This document shows positions 23,024 through 34,430 of a DNA stretch of 64,000 bases, piece by piece. Origin of the DNA: Alitta virens. Its lineage: Eukaryota > Annelida > Polychaeta > Phyllodocida > Nereididae. The stretch is taken from contig OW028582.1 in assembly GCA_932294295.1 (NCBI GenBank), forward strand, positions 4,025,515-4,089,514, given 5' to 3'. Within the stretch, counting starts at the first letter, position 1, and the number at the start of each line of letters is the position of its first letter. The notes beneath the pieces are model-generated. The model saw only the letters and a list, made by a program, of their open reading frames with translations, made no database searches and was not told the DNA's origin. Made by a program: the position numbers and the translations under genes.

Positions 23024-23335
23024 ACTCTAGATAGATAGATTGATAGATAAAGATAGATAGATAGATAGATAGATTGATAGATTGATAGATTGATAGATAG
23101 ATAGATAGATATATGGATTGATGGATTGATGGATAAATAGACTGAGAGATTGATAGATGGACAGACAGACGGATAGATAGATAGATAGATAGATTGATAG
23201 ATAGATAGATTGATAGATTGATAGATTGACAGATTGACAGATTGATAGATATAAAGATATATAGATAGTTTGATAGATATATAGATAGATTGACAGATAT
23301 ATAGATAAAGAGAGAGAGAGATAGATAGATATATG
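23024..23335. repeat. (GATA/GATT)n array
   Basis: About 310 bp of imperfect 'gatagatt' repeats ending in a short (GA)n run. Confidence 0.9.
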
Positions 23336-23943
23336 GTTCCAGTTTTTATCCAGCAAGGTAATTAAATTGAACAGAAATATAATGGCATTCCAGAGGGACT
23401 ATTTCAATCTCCCAACTTATTTGCTAATTATAGCTTGACATTAAGGAAGAAGGGCCAGTTAATAAGGAAAGACAGAAAATTAACCTGAACCCAAAATGGC
23501 ACTCTCCGCATCAAAGGTGTCAATGCTCTACCTTCTTATTAAACATTAATCTATTTGCCCTATTGGTGGGGGCAAAGGTCAAGACAGGATTCTGTAACAC
23601 AAATGTATGATTAGTGAAATAATCGAATGCTCGTATTGCAAAGGCCGAGGTGAAAATGAACCGAAGTTGTGATAAGTATGTATATACTATATTTAGATCC
23701 ATATTATATAATATTCTTGAAGAAACAAAATATATTCATAAAGATAATTTAGGACTTTTATTAGTTTCGTGTATGATTGCAGCTGCATGTGATGACTGTC
23801 AACTGAGATTATAACAAAAGAGGTAGCAGATTTGAATGCTGAGGTGATCTTAGCATTACATAAACCTACTCCGTAATCTTACAATTATAATATAATCAGC
23901 TGTAAATGTTGAAAGAATAATTGTTTATACCAACATTCCATTC

Positions 23944-24873
23944 TCATAAAATATCCACACAAGCCCTTTGGCGTAACATCCCAGATATATATGCATCATC
24001 GATCTTAAATATTTCATGGTTTTTGGCCACAAACAAAATCTTTTCAGCAACCTGTGGCGAAAAAAATGTACCACAGTCACCAATGCAGTACGAAGGGTAA
24101 AAGGGTGCATTATACAAGTCTTTTGATACCAGCCAGTGTTTCTTGAGTGCCCCTGAATGCAAGACACGGCCTTTAGTTGTTTTACCACATGCAAAACTGT
24201 TGGTAAGGTTGGTCTTGTTCATAAAAAGTTCATTTAATTTGCGAGAGATGGCGGGAAGTCTGTGCAAATTATCGTCATCAATTTTCACAATAATTTCCAC
24301 ATCTTTGCAGTGCTTTGTAATCCAATGTAATGCAAACAGGCCTTTATAGCCTAAATTAAAGTAGGTGTCATTAACGGCTATCTGCAATATATCTTCATGC
24401 GTTAGTATTTCTTCCTCAATCTTCTTTAACCGAGTAATGAAAATATGCTTCAGGTGTTCCGGAGAAGGAACCCCGATCACAAATATTGACGTACTGGAAT
24501 ATTTCTTGAAGATTTCTTTTGTAAGATTTCTCAACTTTGATCTCTTTTCAACATTGAAAAGACTTGAATACACATAAATCACAACTCTTGATCTTGAACA
24601 TTTTTCTTCTGGGGGTTCGACAGAAAACTTTGGCTTTATGTAAGTAGTGCCTTTCCAGGGTTTTCCTGGACAAAATTGAGCCTTACCAAAAGTTCTCACT
24701 GACGTTAATGCATTTCTTGAAACATTTATCGAATAGTCATGTTGCGACTTAAAACATCTTTGCACAAAATCCTGAACAAATTGATAATTAAGCATCCGGA
24801 CGAACAAGCTAATCATTAAAAGAATGCCCACAGCGCTTCCGAAGGACTTCAGTTTACCACAATGTTTTCCCAT
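23944..24873 (-). CDS. Family-31 glycosyltransferase (beta-1,3-galactosyltransferase-like), 309 aa
   Basis: A type II Golgi membrane protein of the GT31 (Galactosyl_T) family, expected to add galactose or GlcNAc in beta-1,3 linkage. Domains: short cytosolic tail, one membrane segment at about residues 11-27, a stem with Asn glycosylation sites, then the catalytic region. Family motifs seen are VNDTYFNLGYKGL, the metal-binding acidic KIDDDN, YPSYCIGDCGTFFS (donor-site loop) and KIDDAYISGML, which stands where others have EDVY.G. The ATG at 24873 was chosen because the upstream in-frame sequence is the polypyrimidine tract of a splice acceptor (AG at 24888-24889), so the 5' UTR is probably spliced and the coding region is one exon. 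The protein stops about 50 residues earlier than most B3GALT proteins after this motif. Acceptor sugar cannot be told. Confidence 0.85.
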   Translation of the reverse strand: MGKHCGKLKSFGSAVGILLMISLFVRMLNYQFVQDFVQRCFKSQHDYSINVSRNALTSVRTFGKAQFCPGKPWKGTTYIKPKFSVEPPEEKCSRSRVVIYVYSSLFNVEKRSKLRNLTKEIFKKYSSTSIFVIGVPSPEHLKHIFITRLKKIEEEILTHEDILQIAVNDTYFNLGYKGLFALHWITKHCKDVEIIVKIDDDNLHRLPAISRKLNELFMNKTNLTNSFACGKTTKGRVLHSGALKKHWLVSKDLYNAPFYPSYCIGDCGTFFSPQVAEKILFVAKNHEIFKIDDAYISGMLRQRACVDIL

Positions 24874-24900
24874 CGTAACTTTTCCATCTGAAATAAAAAA
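24874..24900 (-). promoter_or_regulatory. Splice acceptor in front of the glycosyltransferase start
   Basis: On the minus strand 'ttttttatttcag' precedes 'atggaaaag'. The first ATG after the junction is out of frame and opens only a very short upstream ORF (stop within about 13 codons). The true start is 14 bases further on. Confidence 0.6.
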
Positions 24901-25311
24901 CAAAAATATATAGTACAGTCGACCCTTGTTAATCTGAACAGCTGTGTTCCCTACCCATTCAATCGGAACAACTCGGGATTTGGATTACCGTCTATCCATC
25001 TATCTATCTATCTAGGCCTATCTATCTTAAAGATCTATCTATGCTGTCACATAAACTTTGAGTGCTATATCTGAACCATTAAATGTTCATTATATCCTTA
25101 CTTATTCTTCATGTTTCAAACTTAGCCCATATTCATCAAGTCAAGGAATATATGGCATTACCTTAGTAAATGGATCTTGTTATTGTGTGGAGGTAAAAAC
25201 AAAATAAATTTTTTTAATATATTATCTTTTTGAGAACCAATTATAATTTTTTTTTTATGATTTATAAATTAATATTAACTAAACATTAGGCCTAATGAAT
25301 TCAATTTTTTT

Positions 25312-26807
25312 CAGACCGCAACTCCCCACTTCACGTCAAGAAAAATGAAAATTTCCTTTTTGACAACTATCGTCCTATATCTATTCTACCAAGCATCTCT
25401 GCTGCACTTGAAGTAATCGACCAAATCCTTTTCCAAATGGATAAGAAACTAATTCCTATGAACATATATCTTGACCTTTCCAAATTTTTGAATGTTAAGA
25501 TCACAAAATTTTACTCTCTAAATTAAATTTCTATGGCTTTAGTTCTGTTTCACTAAATTTAATGAGAAGTTACCTGGAAAATCGTAGACAAATTGTCAGA
25601 TTTAATGATGTTGATTCCAATTATTTGTTGATTATTACAGGTGTTCCTCATGGGTTGATTCTAGGCCCTTTGTTATTTTTGATTTATATAAATGACATTA
25701 CACATGCCACCAGTTTTTCTGTCCAGTGATATATGCCTAAAAGCAGCAAATACAATGCACATTCTGAACCTTTATTGAAACAACTTTCCCTACTTAAAGC
25801 CACCCACATCTGTACTGAAATTCTGTTATGTACTGGAGCATGGATTGTTACCTTATTATTTCAGGTACCATATTTTTTCAAAAAAAATGCTCAGATATTC
25901 ACAGAAATAACACATGACATTCTAATAGATTTCAGTTGCCACGTATTAAACGTGCTTTTATGAAAACTGGTCTTCATTATAGAATTCCAAACACTTATAT
26001 ACACCTTCGATTATAACAAGTAAAATTCATACCCATAGCCTATATATATGGCTTTAAGAAATATTTATAGAGGTCTTTCATCAATTCACATGAAACAGTT
26101 TGCCAAATGTACAAAACTGTTATATTTGTCTTAATTAAGCTTAGAAGTACAAGTTATTCAGCTCACGTGTATCTAAGAAAATTTATTTCCCTGACTATCC
26201 TCTTCTTTTCACTGTTCGTACTTTTTATTTTTTGGTGTTCTATCTTGTTCCCTCTGGGATTCCTCTTTGCCCCTTCTTAAAGTTATCTTTTTCTTTCTAT
26301 CGGTTCCCTTTTGGATTCTTCTTTTAGTCTTTTCCTCTGGTATGTGGAATAAATTTTAAAACAGTGTTTGTCATGCTTAAATAAACTTCCTGAATACATA
26401 TACCCCCATCCTTCAATTCTGGGGTGTGGGGATCACCACTGATCACTGAGGCTCTGTGCCTTAAATCTAGAAAATGCTAAGCTCTGACCGCATGTGAATT
26501 TCATTTAAATGGACTAAGTTTCAGTGTTTCATTTATCTCGGCATCCATACTGCGAAGGTGCACCAGCATCATCATCATTTTAATTAACACTGACAATATA
26601 TGAGCGACTGTATCTATATACATCTGCATTGCCATTTCTTTAAATTATCATGGTTTGAATTTTTCAGAGTTTGTTCATTTGTTTATTAACTACGGTGTGG
26701 CCCTTGATAGTGGCAGAATTTCTGCCTAAGGGGGCCCCTCCCAAATGTACATATTTTAATATGTGATATTTGAATAAATTGTTCTGAGTTCTGTTCTGAG
26801 TTCTGTT
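25312..26807 (+). mobile_element. Degenerate LINE with reverse-transcriptase remnants
   Basis: Plus-strand frames read FDNYRPISILPSISAALE, LDLSK, then SYLENRRQIVRFND and GVPHGLILGPLLFLIYINDI. These are the finger, A and B blocks of a LINE reverse transcriptase, interrupted by stops and frameshifts. Further C-terminal pieces follow near 25740-25800 (NAHSEPLLKQLSLLK) and 25930-26000 (LPRIKRAFMKTGLHYRIPNT, shifted frame). The likely 3' end is the tandem 'gttctgagttct' at 26779-26807. It is a different lineage from the CR1 copy at 28284. Confidence 0.65.
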
Positions 26808-28050
26808 AATTGCTATTACAAGAAAAGCTCTCTTTAAAAGAAGACCTTATCAGAATTGGTTAACGTAGTCTAGACATGCAAAAAAAAAATTATTTGATCT
26901 ATTTTGTACAGACTAAAAGGTATTAGTTGCAATAACAGATACTGACAAGGTATCATGTCAAAATATTGCAAATAATTAGTATAGTTCATATAAATTTATG
27001 TCTTTGTCTTTATTGCCGAACGTGTACTTTTCATAGAGTCTTTTAGAAAAAGTTGACATGTTTTGCAAATCTAACAGAATAATTCAGATCCAAATTAAAA
27101 AAAATATAATCATGTTTAATTTCTTTACATTAACATACATAATTGACAGTTCAGTGAGCTGGTGAGTGTGGCTTTTTTTTAACCGCATAACTGCCGTTTA
27201 AAACAGTTTGAGAAATAATTTCATTTCAACATTGGCCTATTTGTTATTACTTGTAATATATTACAGTGTACAGTTTCAAATGCACTCAGCTATCAGAAAC
27301 ATAAAGAGCAATTGACAAATCCATTTTGTGTAATTACACTGTTTCACTTAAGAGTGAGAACAGTGAGTTTGCGTGGCCAGTTTCATTCATTTTATAGGTC
27401 AGAGTGTGGGTGTGTCACTCAACTGGCCAATCATAGCCAGATGCATGCAATGCGTAACACCAGCAGCATCACAAGCACAAATTCATGATGGATTTTTGTT
27501 AACAGCCAAAGCACCATAGTTACCATTCAATTCACATTAGTTTTCATAGGAATGAAATAATATAAGTAGGTATTAAGCTTTTGTTGAGTTGCTAGGCATT
27601 TTACATGATGGGCCTCCAACAGATATTTGTTGAAAACCTTCACAAGCTTTCACCCCTAAGACCAAAATGAACCATGACTAACATGGATGAGTCCATTGAT
27701 GTTGGAGGGGGGAACTGTTAAGATTTAATAAATACCTTGGTACAATTAAACCAGGCACTTTTGAAATATGGTCCTCAATTCAAAGTTGCTACATTTTATT
27801 TAAGGAAGACAAACGTGCTATAGTTAGGTTATTTAAGCCATTTTCAAGGATGTGAAGATCAATGATCTGGCCACAGCTTAAATGTACATAAACATCAGTG
27901 ATGTCACTGGCAATCTTCTCAAGGCTCCGAAGATTATTTGTAAAACCAATCTTAGTAAGTATCTATATCTCTATGAGTTCTGCTAATTATAGTTTATGTG
28001 ATGGATTGAGATTCAGATACAAAAAATTGGGGTTAATTACTCCTTTAACA
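26808..28050. other. No recognised feature
   Basis: AT-rich sequence with no domain-bearing frame and no clear repeat structure. Confidence 0.45.
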
Positions 28051-28053
28051 CTG

Positions 28054-28099
<46 letters not shown>

Positions 28100-28169
28100 T
28101 AGATAGATAGATAGATAGATAGACAGATAAAGAGGGAGAGATATATAGATAGATAGAGATAAAGAGGGA

Positions 28170-28261
<92 letters not shown>

Positions 28262-28283
28262 TAGAGATATAGAGAGAGAGATA
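28051..28283. repeat. (AT)n, (GATA)n and (GA)n microsatellite block
   Basis: About 45 bp of (AT)n, then GATA, then a long (GA)n run ending in 'gagatatagagagagagata'. The same repeat type resumes at 33944 on the other side of the CR1 element. Confidence 0.95.
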
Positions 28284-28661
28284 TTGGTAGGTAGGTAAAT
28301 TTTATTTCAAGTTGTATTCAACCAAGTAACAACAGCAAGAATAAATCTTGAGTGCCCAAGCGTAACCTTCTGTACGACAGTTTACAATTATAACATGTAT
28401 CACTAAAATACTAACTAAAGCATGTAATATTACAAAAGGAAATTAAAATTAGAAAAGAAAAGTAAAAAAAAAAAAAAAAAAAAAAAACATATAAAAACAT
28501 TCAGAGCATCCTTAAGGTACAGTGTTGCCTAGCACCAGCACAGTTTTCTAATCATAATGAATCATTCCGATAGCACATTTATGGCAAAACCAGTAATACA
28601 GTAGTTATAATGAGTAATATCACACAATAAATTATACATATAAGTTGAGTAAAATCAACAA

Positions 28662-31600
28662 TCACAGAAATTCTAAAGAATTGACATTATCTAGGGACTC
28701 CAACCATCTGGATAAGCTGTTTTTGAAGGTGTCAAGTGAGACATTTTGTTTAATTTCGAAAGGGATATTGTTCCATAACTTTGCACTTTAGTACCTAAAG
28801 CTTTTCTTACCGTAAGAAATAGAATTAAAGCTAGGTAAGGTAAATTTATCGTTGTCACGCATATCATAATTAGTCAGCCTAGCATTAAATAGTTCTTGAA
28901 TGTAGATAGGAGCATTATGATTTTTAATTTTGTACATTTGCATTGCAACAGCTTTGATACATCTTTTGTAAATAGTTAGTTGCTTTTGGTTTCTACACAA
29001 TTTTTCATAATTGGATTCAGTGTCGCTTGTTATAAATGCCAAAGCCCGTTTGTTTGTTTTTTCGATTTTGTCCATACCTAATTTCCCGCTGTACATCCAT
29101 ATCAGGGGACAGTAGTTAAAGTTACTGCTAATGTAGCTGTTATAAAGTATTTTTTTGCAGTCATTATCTAGAAAGTGTTTTATTCTTTTTAAAGCGTTAA
29201 CTTGTTTACTTGCTTTGTTACAAATATCATCAATAGATATATTAAAGTTCACTTTATTGTCAATCTCAATGCCTAATATGTTAATAGTTGCAGAGCTTTT
29301 AATGTGTTTGTCATATATTTTTAGTTCTAGGCTATCTTCAGTGTTGTGCTTGCTAACAAGCATGAGTTGAAATTTATCGGCATTGGCTTTCATGTAATTT
29401 GAGGCAAACCATTCCATAGCTTTTTTACAGTCATCTTCGAGGTTGCTTTTGATTTCATTGACATCATGAGATTTAAAGCAAAGAGTGTTATCATCCATGT
29501 AATTGTATATGTTAGAACTTAAATTGCATAAAAGGAAGTCATTTATGAAAATATTGAAGAGAAGAGGTCCTAAAATAGAGCCTTGTGGCACCCCCTTAAT
29601 GTTTGACAACCATTCTGATTAAGTTTCACCAATTTTTACCCTTTGTAGCCTATTAACAAGGTAGGATTTAAGCAAGTGGCAAGCATTTAGACTAAACCCA
29701 TTAGTGTGTAGTTTGGCAAGGAGTAGTCCGTGTGACATACAGTCAAATGCCTTTGATAAGTCTATAGCTACAACCCCAATTGATAAACCTTTATCGAGCA
29801 CTTGACGCCATTCTTCTGTCATTCTTACCAAAATGTCCTGACAGCCATAACCTTTTCTAAATTAACAAACTGGTAAATTTGATTCGCAATTATCTTTTCC
29901 ACTATTTTAGACAGCCCTACAAGTAAGTTAATAGAGCGATAGTTATCTTTGTCTAGTTTGTCCTTTTTCTTATATAGGGGGGTTATGTTTGCTTTCTTCA
30001 TGTTATCGGGAAAGGTACTTTGCAGTATACATTTATTTGCTATAATCATCATTGGTTTAGCTAGTTGGCTTTTTGTCATCTTAATGAACTTAATAGGAAT
30101 TTCATCTAAACCTGCCGCTTTTTTAATTGAAAGGGTGTTCATTATTTTAAGAACATCACTAGTGGTAACTTAACTGAAATTAAATTCATGTCTCTCGGAC
30201 ATGGTATTCTGTGTAACATTTGATATAGTATCTATGCTTGGATGATCTATGTATCTGTGAATAATTCTTTCAGTATCAACATCATTGTTTTCTATTGTAC
30301 CTATGTTTGAACCTATTTCTCTAAAAAAAGTATAAAAAATATTACAAACTTGTGAGCATTCAGTTATTAAGTCATTTCCTTCCCTGAGTGGTATATTTTC
30401 TTGCTTAGTTTTACTTTTAGAGAAAAAAAGGTTTAATTGCACGCCAGAAGTCTTTGTTTTTCGTTGCTCCCTTACATTTTTCTTCAAAATACTTCTTTGT
30501 TTCTTCTCTTTTTATAAGTGTGACTAGATTTCTATGTTCCCTATACGCTGCCAGAAAAATTGTACTTTTGTGTTTAAAGAATTTGTTCCTGTACTGATTT
30601 CTGATTAGGATTGCCTTCTTTAGCCTCTTAGTCATGCATGGAAAGTCATTCAATCGGACAATTTTCTTCTTTTTGGGTGCATGCTTATCTAGTAATGATA
30701 TAAGAGAAAGTTCTAAATTTATCAAGTCATAATTTATATCTGAAAGTTTCCTATAGTGTACAGCCTTCTGCTTAGGAGTTGAAGCATGCAATCTGAGGAT
30801 GCAACCAATCAAATTATGAAAGTCGCTAATACCTGTGTCAATTGAAAAGCCTTTGATATATTTCCTGCGTTTAGATACTAGCATTACATCGATTAATGTG
30901 GACTCGTTAGATTTAAAACATGTTGGTTCCTTTATAATGTTTGTGAGATTAAGAGTGGGACATATCTGAGAGAGTATTTTATTATTTAGTATATTGAAGT
31001 TTAGGTCGCCTATAATGATTACATTTTCATACTTGTCAAATATTTTTTCACATGCATCTTCAAAGTAACTTCTGAAATCATTTGGCTTCATTTTGGGATG
31101 TTTGTACATACATGCAACTAGTATCTTATTGCCATTTAAATTCAGTTCAATTGTCATACATTCCAAGTTGTCATTACATATTTTTACTGGTCCAATTGTT
31201 GACGGTATATTCTTAGATACAAAAGCTACAAGCCCACCGCTATTTGATGTCTTATCTTGCCTGTACATAGAATAACCATTAATTTCATACAGTACATTTT
31301 GGCTGGTGGAATCTAATTTTGTCTCACTCAACACCATCATATCAAACTTTCCAGCAACAAGCAAATCTCGAACCTCTTGGAACTTTGAGTACAAACTATT
31401 TACATTTAAGTGAGTAATAAGCACATTGTTTGGAAATTCATTTCTAATAGATTTGACTTGGCTTTCACAAGTTGTTTCATTGTCTTTTTCATCATGTTCA
31501 CCTTCAGAGTCTAAGATATTACAACTTTCAATGTTATTTTCTAGCGTGTGAGTCATGAGAGTTATGTTTTTAACATTTTCACCAAGGTTGCTGTTTAAGT

Positions 31601-31784
31601 AATCAGTTTCATTCAGTTGTATAGTGCTAACATCAACTTCATCAGTAATAATATTGTCACCATAACACAAAATACTATCATTCACAATAAGACTATCATT
31701 CACAATAAGATTATCATTCACAATAAGACCCTCAATCACAATAACATCATCATTCACAGTATCAAAAGGTTCAGAAACAGTCAC
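28662..31784 (-). pseudogene. CR1 ORF2: endonuclease and reverse transcriptase, mutated
   Basis: The N-terminal half (31784-30417) is an APE-type endonuclease with HLNVNSL, SETKLD, GDLNFN and SDFHNL. The second half is a reverse transcriptase with AAGLDEIP, ITPLYKKKD, AIDLSKAFD, GVPQGSILGPLLFNIFINDF and the catalytic YMDD (YADD is more usual in LINEs). Lesions: a frameshift at a T-run near 30430, an in-frame stop at 30170-30172, a frameshift near 29858, and in-frame stops at 29619-29621 and 28788-28790. The original end is probably the stop at 28662-28664. The N-terminus carries an 18-bp tandem repeat (31676-31735) encoding LIVNDS. No in-frame ATG is obvious at the start. Confidence 0.85.
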
Positions 31785-31986
31785 TGAGTGTTCAGATCTG
31801 GCAGCCAGGCGATCTTGGCCAACAATCTAGTGCTGCGTAAACTGACCATGAGGTTGCGAGTAGAGTCGACAGTGCTTTTGTTTGTGTCCATTCCTGCCGT
31901 AGTTCCAGCATGATACGATTTCGACTTTGCGGCATTGCGTTAAGAGATGGCCAGTTTCACCACACCGCTAACATCTCGGGTTTCTT

Positions 31987-33325
31987 TCAATACATCATCC
32001 AGAGATTTCCAAGCATGTTGATACCATTGCAATCTCTGCCTTTACCCCAGAATTCATGGGGAGTGTTTTCGATTATTTCTTGCTCACCCGAGTCAAGAAG
32101 AACTTTCCTGGCCCCAGAGCACAACTCAAGTTTCCTTTGAATGATGTTGTCCATGACATCCAGTTTTTTCTGTTGCCAGTTTGCATTCGTTACAATGCTG
32201 TCGCCCATTCTTTTTGCTTGCATGCCTGTTTTGGATTGTCGAGCAGCATCTGCAGTGGCAGTGTCGTCGTGGAACATGGCTTTAGCATGCACGTAGGCGG
32301 CTTCACTGGTCACAAAGGTGAGACCATTGAATTTAAAGTTTCCTAGGGGGAAGAAATTGGACAGGGGGCACGTATGTCCTCTAAAGTACAAGGGGTTACA
32401 TTTCTGCTTGTATCGAGAGTCTGTGTAAGTAGATCCTCCATTTGTCTTGATGCCACATTCCTTCAGGAGGTTATCTACACCTTGCTGAGACAGGTGTAGG
32501 CCGTCATTTGCGAGGGAAGCAGTATTAGTAGAACCGCTTCTCAGCATGAAAGTGTTATTCATGTCTTTGTATCCATGTCCTTCATCATTAGAGATTTTTG
32601 TTAGTTGTTCGTTCAGCTCATTAATCTTGACAGAGAGATCTTTGTCAGTGCGTGGCAAGACACTACAAAACGAGATTTTATCACTTCTGGTTGAGGCGGA
32701 TACTGTGACGGCCTGATAATTATTGACGACATCTTCCACAGATTTTGTTTCGACATCAACAGATCCGCCTACAATAATAATTTCATCGAAAGACTTTTCG
32801 TCGGGAAGTTTGTCCAGGGCAGCATGGAGCTCGTTGATTTTAGCTCCACTTTTGGAAATGACCTGCCAGTTCTCAAGTTTCCCAGGGTCGACATTTCGAA
32901 GTGCCTAACAGAAGGGATGACTTTTTCACTTCCTGTGGGGCGACCGTTGTTTCTTCATTGGAGGACAGCTGTTTCTGCTCTGTCAGCTGTTTTTGAGTGG
33001 CCTCTAGTTGTGACTTCACAGATGCTTCTTCTTGCTCAGCCTTTATTCTGAGTTCATGCTCCTTGTCAACATTCTTGGATATATCTTGCAGCATATGAAG
33101 CATCTGAGTTTGTACAATGTCTTTCTTCAGATCATTTACCACCAAGGCAAGTGATCTGCACTTCGGGCAAGTCCATGGTTGTTTTGCCTCCTTCTTAACA
33201 ATTCCAGCACATAACATGTGATAGCGAGAGAAACATAGGATGCATCTGATCTTTTCTTCAGTGTCCTGGTCCTGGAGCTGGCACTCAGGTCCAAAACACA
33301 ACTCTGTTGCATCAGGGGCAGTCAT
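31987..33325 (-). pseudogene. CR1 ORF1: PHD finger, coiled coil, SGNH esterase and NADAR
   Basis: From the ATG at 33325: a PHD-type zinc finger (Cys/His pattern C..C, IRCILC, RYHMLC, WTCPKC, residues 10-57), a charged coiled coil (about 65-120), then LLLGTS, the first block of an SGNH hydrolase. A frameshift near 32897 moves the frame. The esterase continues as NVDPGKL, IIIVGGSVDVE, ISFCSVLPR and the His-bearing block DGLHLSQQG. A further 135 residues form a NADAR domain (32397-31990). Another one-base shift near 32010 would replace the current end with a slightly longer tail. In known CR1 elements ORF1 binds RNA and/or acts as an esterase; the role of the NADAR part is unknown. Confidence 0.8.
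31990..32397 (-). other. NADAR (YbiA-like) domain inside CR1 ORF1
   Basis: Hallmarks in order: YFRG...CPLSNFFP, FNGLTFVTSEAAYVHAKA, FHDDTATADAAR, AKRMGD, W..KKLDVM, KLEL, LLDSGEQEIIENTP, EFWGKGRDCNGINMLG. These match the whole conserved core of the NADAR superfamily (named for predicted NAD and ADP-ribose chemistry; YbiA-like). The frame is continuous with the preceding esterase blocks over more than 300 codons, so it belongs to ORF1 and is not a neighbouring host exon. All major motifs are present, which suggests selection in the recent ancestor of this copy (inference). Confidence 0.8.
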
Positions 33326-33428
33326 GATACCAGTAATTTTCTATCTGAAACTATGGAGATTTGAGTTAGAAATTTCTTGACTTTAGTTGTCCTTTATTAA
33401 TTGAATTTATATTCACTGTACTTGGAGC

Positions 33429-33504
33429 TTATATGGGAAAACCCCTTACAACCGGGAATCCCCTACTTATATGGGAAAACCCCTTACAACCGGGAATCCC
33501 CTAC
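33429..33504. repeat. Perfect 38-bp direct duplication in the CR1 5' UTR
   Basis: Two adjacent identical 38-bp units beginning 'ttatatgggaaaacccctta' lie about 100 bp upstream of the ORF1 ATG. Tandem 5' units are known promoter parts in some LINEs; function here is inference. Confidence 0.85.
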
Positions 33505-33943
33505 CTTACAGAATTGTATTAAATGAATCAACTTTCTTCAAGATGTTTAAACACTATTTACCGTTGTTAAACTAAAAACGTTTGTTAGAGCAATAGAGTG
33601 CGTGTTTTAGATCATTTCTATTTGGTTTGGACTTATAATAAGTCAATAGTTATTCATAAATTCGATATTTTAGCCCATAGGTCGTGGGTGATAATACCTT
33701 CAAAACGGCGCCAAAATGTAAACAAACACTGGCGCACTCCTAAATATTTTCTTACACAAGTTTAAAGCAACATACAGTAGAAATCGCACAGGAAACCCGT
33801 TATCATCGATCACACAGATCTAAACACTCATTAAGCACTGTTTGAGAGGTTAGGAATTCATTAAAAACGGTAAAAACACTTATCTTTTGTCGGAGCAATC
33901 ACAACCACGTCTGTTCGTTCGCCATCTTACTGGAAGCCCAATA

Positions 33944-34072
33944 TAGAGAGGGAGATATAGAGAGAGAGATATATAGAGAGAGATATATATAGAGAGAGAT
34001 AAATAGAGAGAGAAATATATAGAGAGAGAGATAAATAGAGAGATATATAGAGAGAGAGATAAATAGAGAATT
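33944..34072. repeat. (GA)n/(ATAGAGAG)n microsatellite
   Basis: 'atatagagagagagat' repeats, the same type as 28200-28283 across the CR1 insertion. Confidence 0.9.
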
Positions 34073-34261
34073 CGGTTTTGGCAACATTAAGATTAATTAT
34101 TATAAGTAATATTCAGAAAATCCACTGTCACAAATGTTTTCACTACACTTAACCAATACATAATATATAGAAAGATTGATTTTGCATTGCAAAACCCTAT
34201 GCAAATTCATCTATTTTGTGTAAGAATTGATAGATTGATAGATAGATAAATAGATAGATAT

Positions 34262-34430
34262 ATAGATACTCAGCACTGAGTATAAGGCACTGCCAATTTA
34301 ATGTCTCATCTGAACGACGTCTACCTCGGACGATCCTCATGAAAGGTACCCAGGCCTGGGATTGAACCCGTGGCCTTTCAGTAGAGCAGGCATTGTATTA
34401 ACATCGCCAACATCGCGCTGACGTTAAAAT
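34262..34430 (-). mobile_element. SINE-2 head region
   Basis: The minus strand has the box B-like 'cgggttcaatcccaggcc', then 'cagatgagacattaaattgg' and 'actcagtgctgagt'. The same insertion is in copy B at 41388-41515, where part of the 3' side is missing. Confidence 0.65.

Larger units (their letters stand above)
28284..33943 (-). mobile_element. Nearly full-length CR1-clade LINE, inactivated
   Basis: Order on the minus strand: a 5' UTR of about 0.6 kb (33943-33326), ORF1 (PHD, coiled coil, SGNH esterase, NADAR), a gap of about 0.2 kb, ORF2 (APE-type endonuclease and reverse transcriptase), and a 3' UTR with an internal poly-T ending in 'ttacctacctacc'. PHD and esterase domains in ORF1 are known for CR1-like LINEs. 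Both ORFs carry frameshifts or stops, so the copy cannot move. It lies between two blocks of the same GA/GATA microsatellite, so it seems to have inserted into that repeat. The 5' end begins 'ttccagtaagatggcgaac' in sense, containing an AAGATGGCG motif like the YY1 site at the start of human L1 (analogy only). Confidence 0.85.

Noticed and set aside
31987..32739. NADAR-coding frame as a host gene exon
   Set aside because: The frame continues directly from the esterase blocks of CR1 ORF1 and is followed at normal spacing by ORF2, so it belongs to the retroelement.
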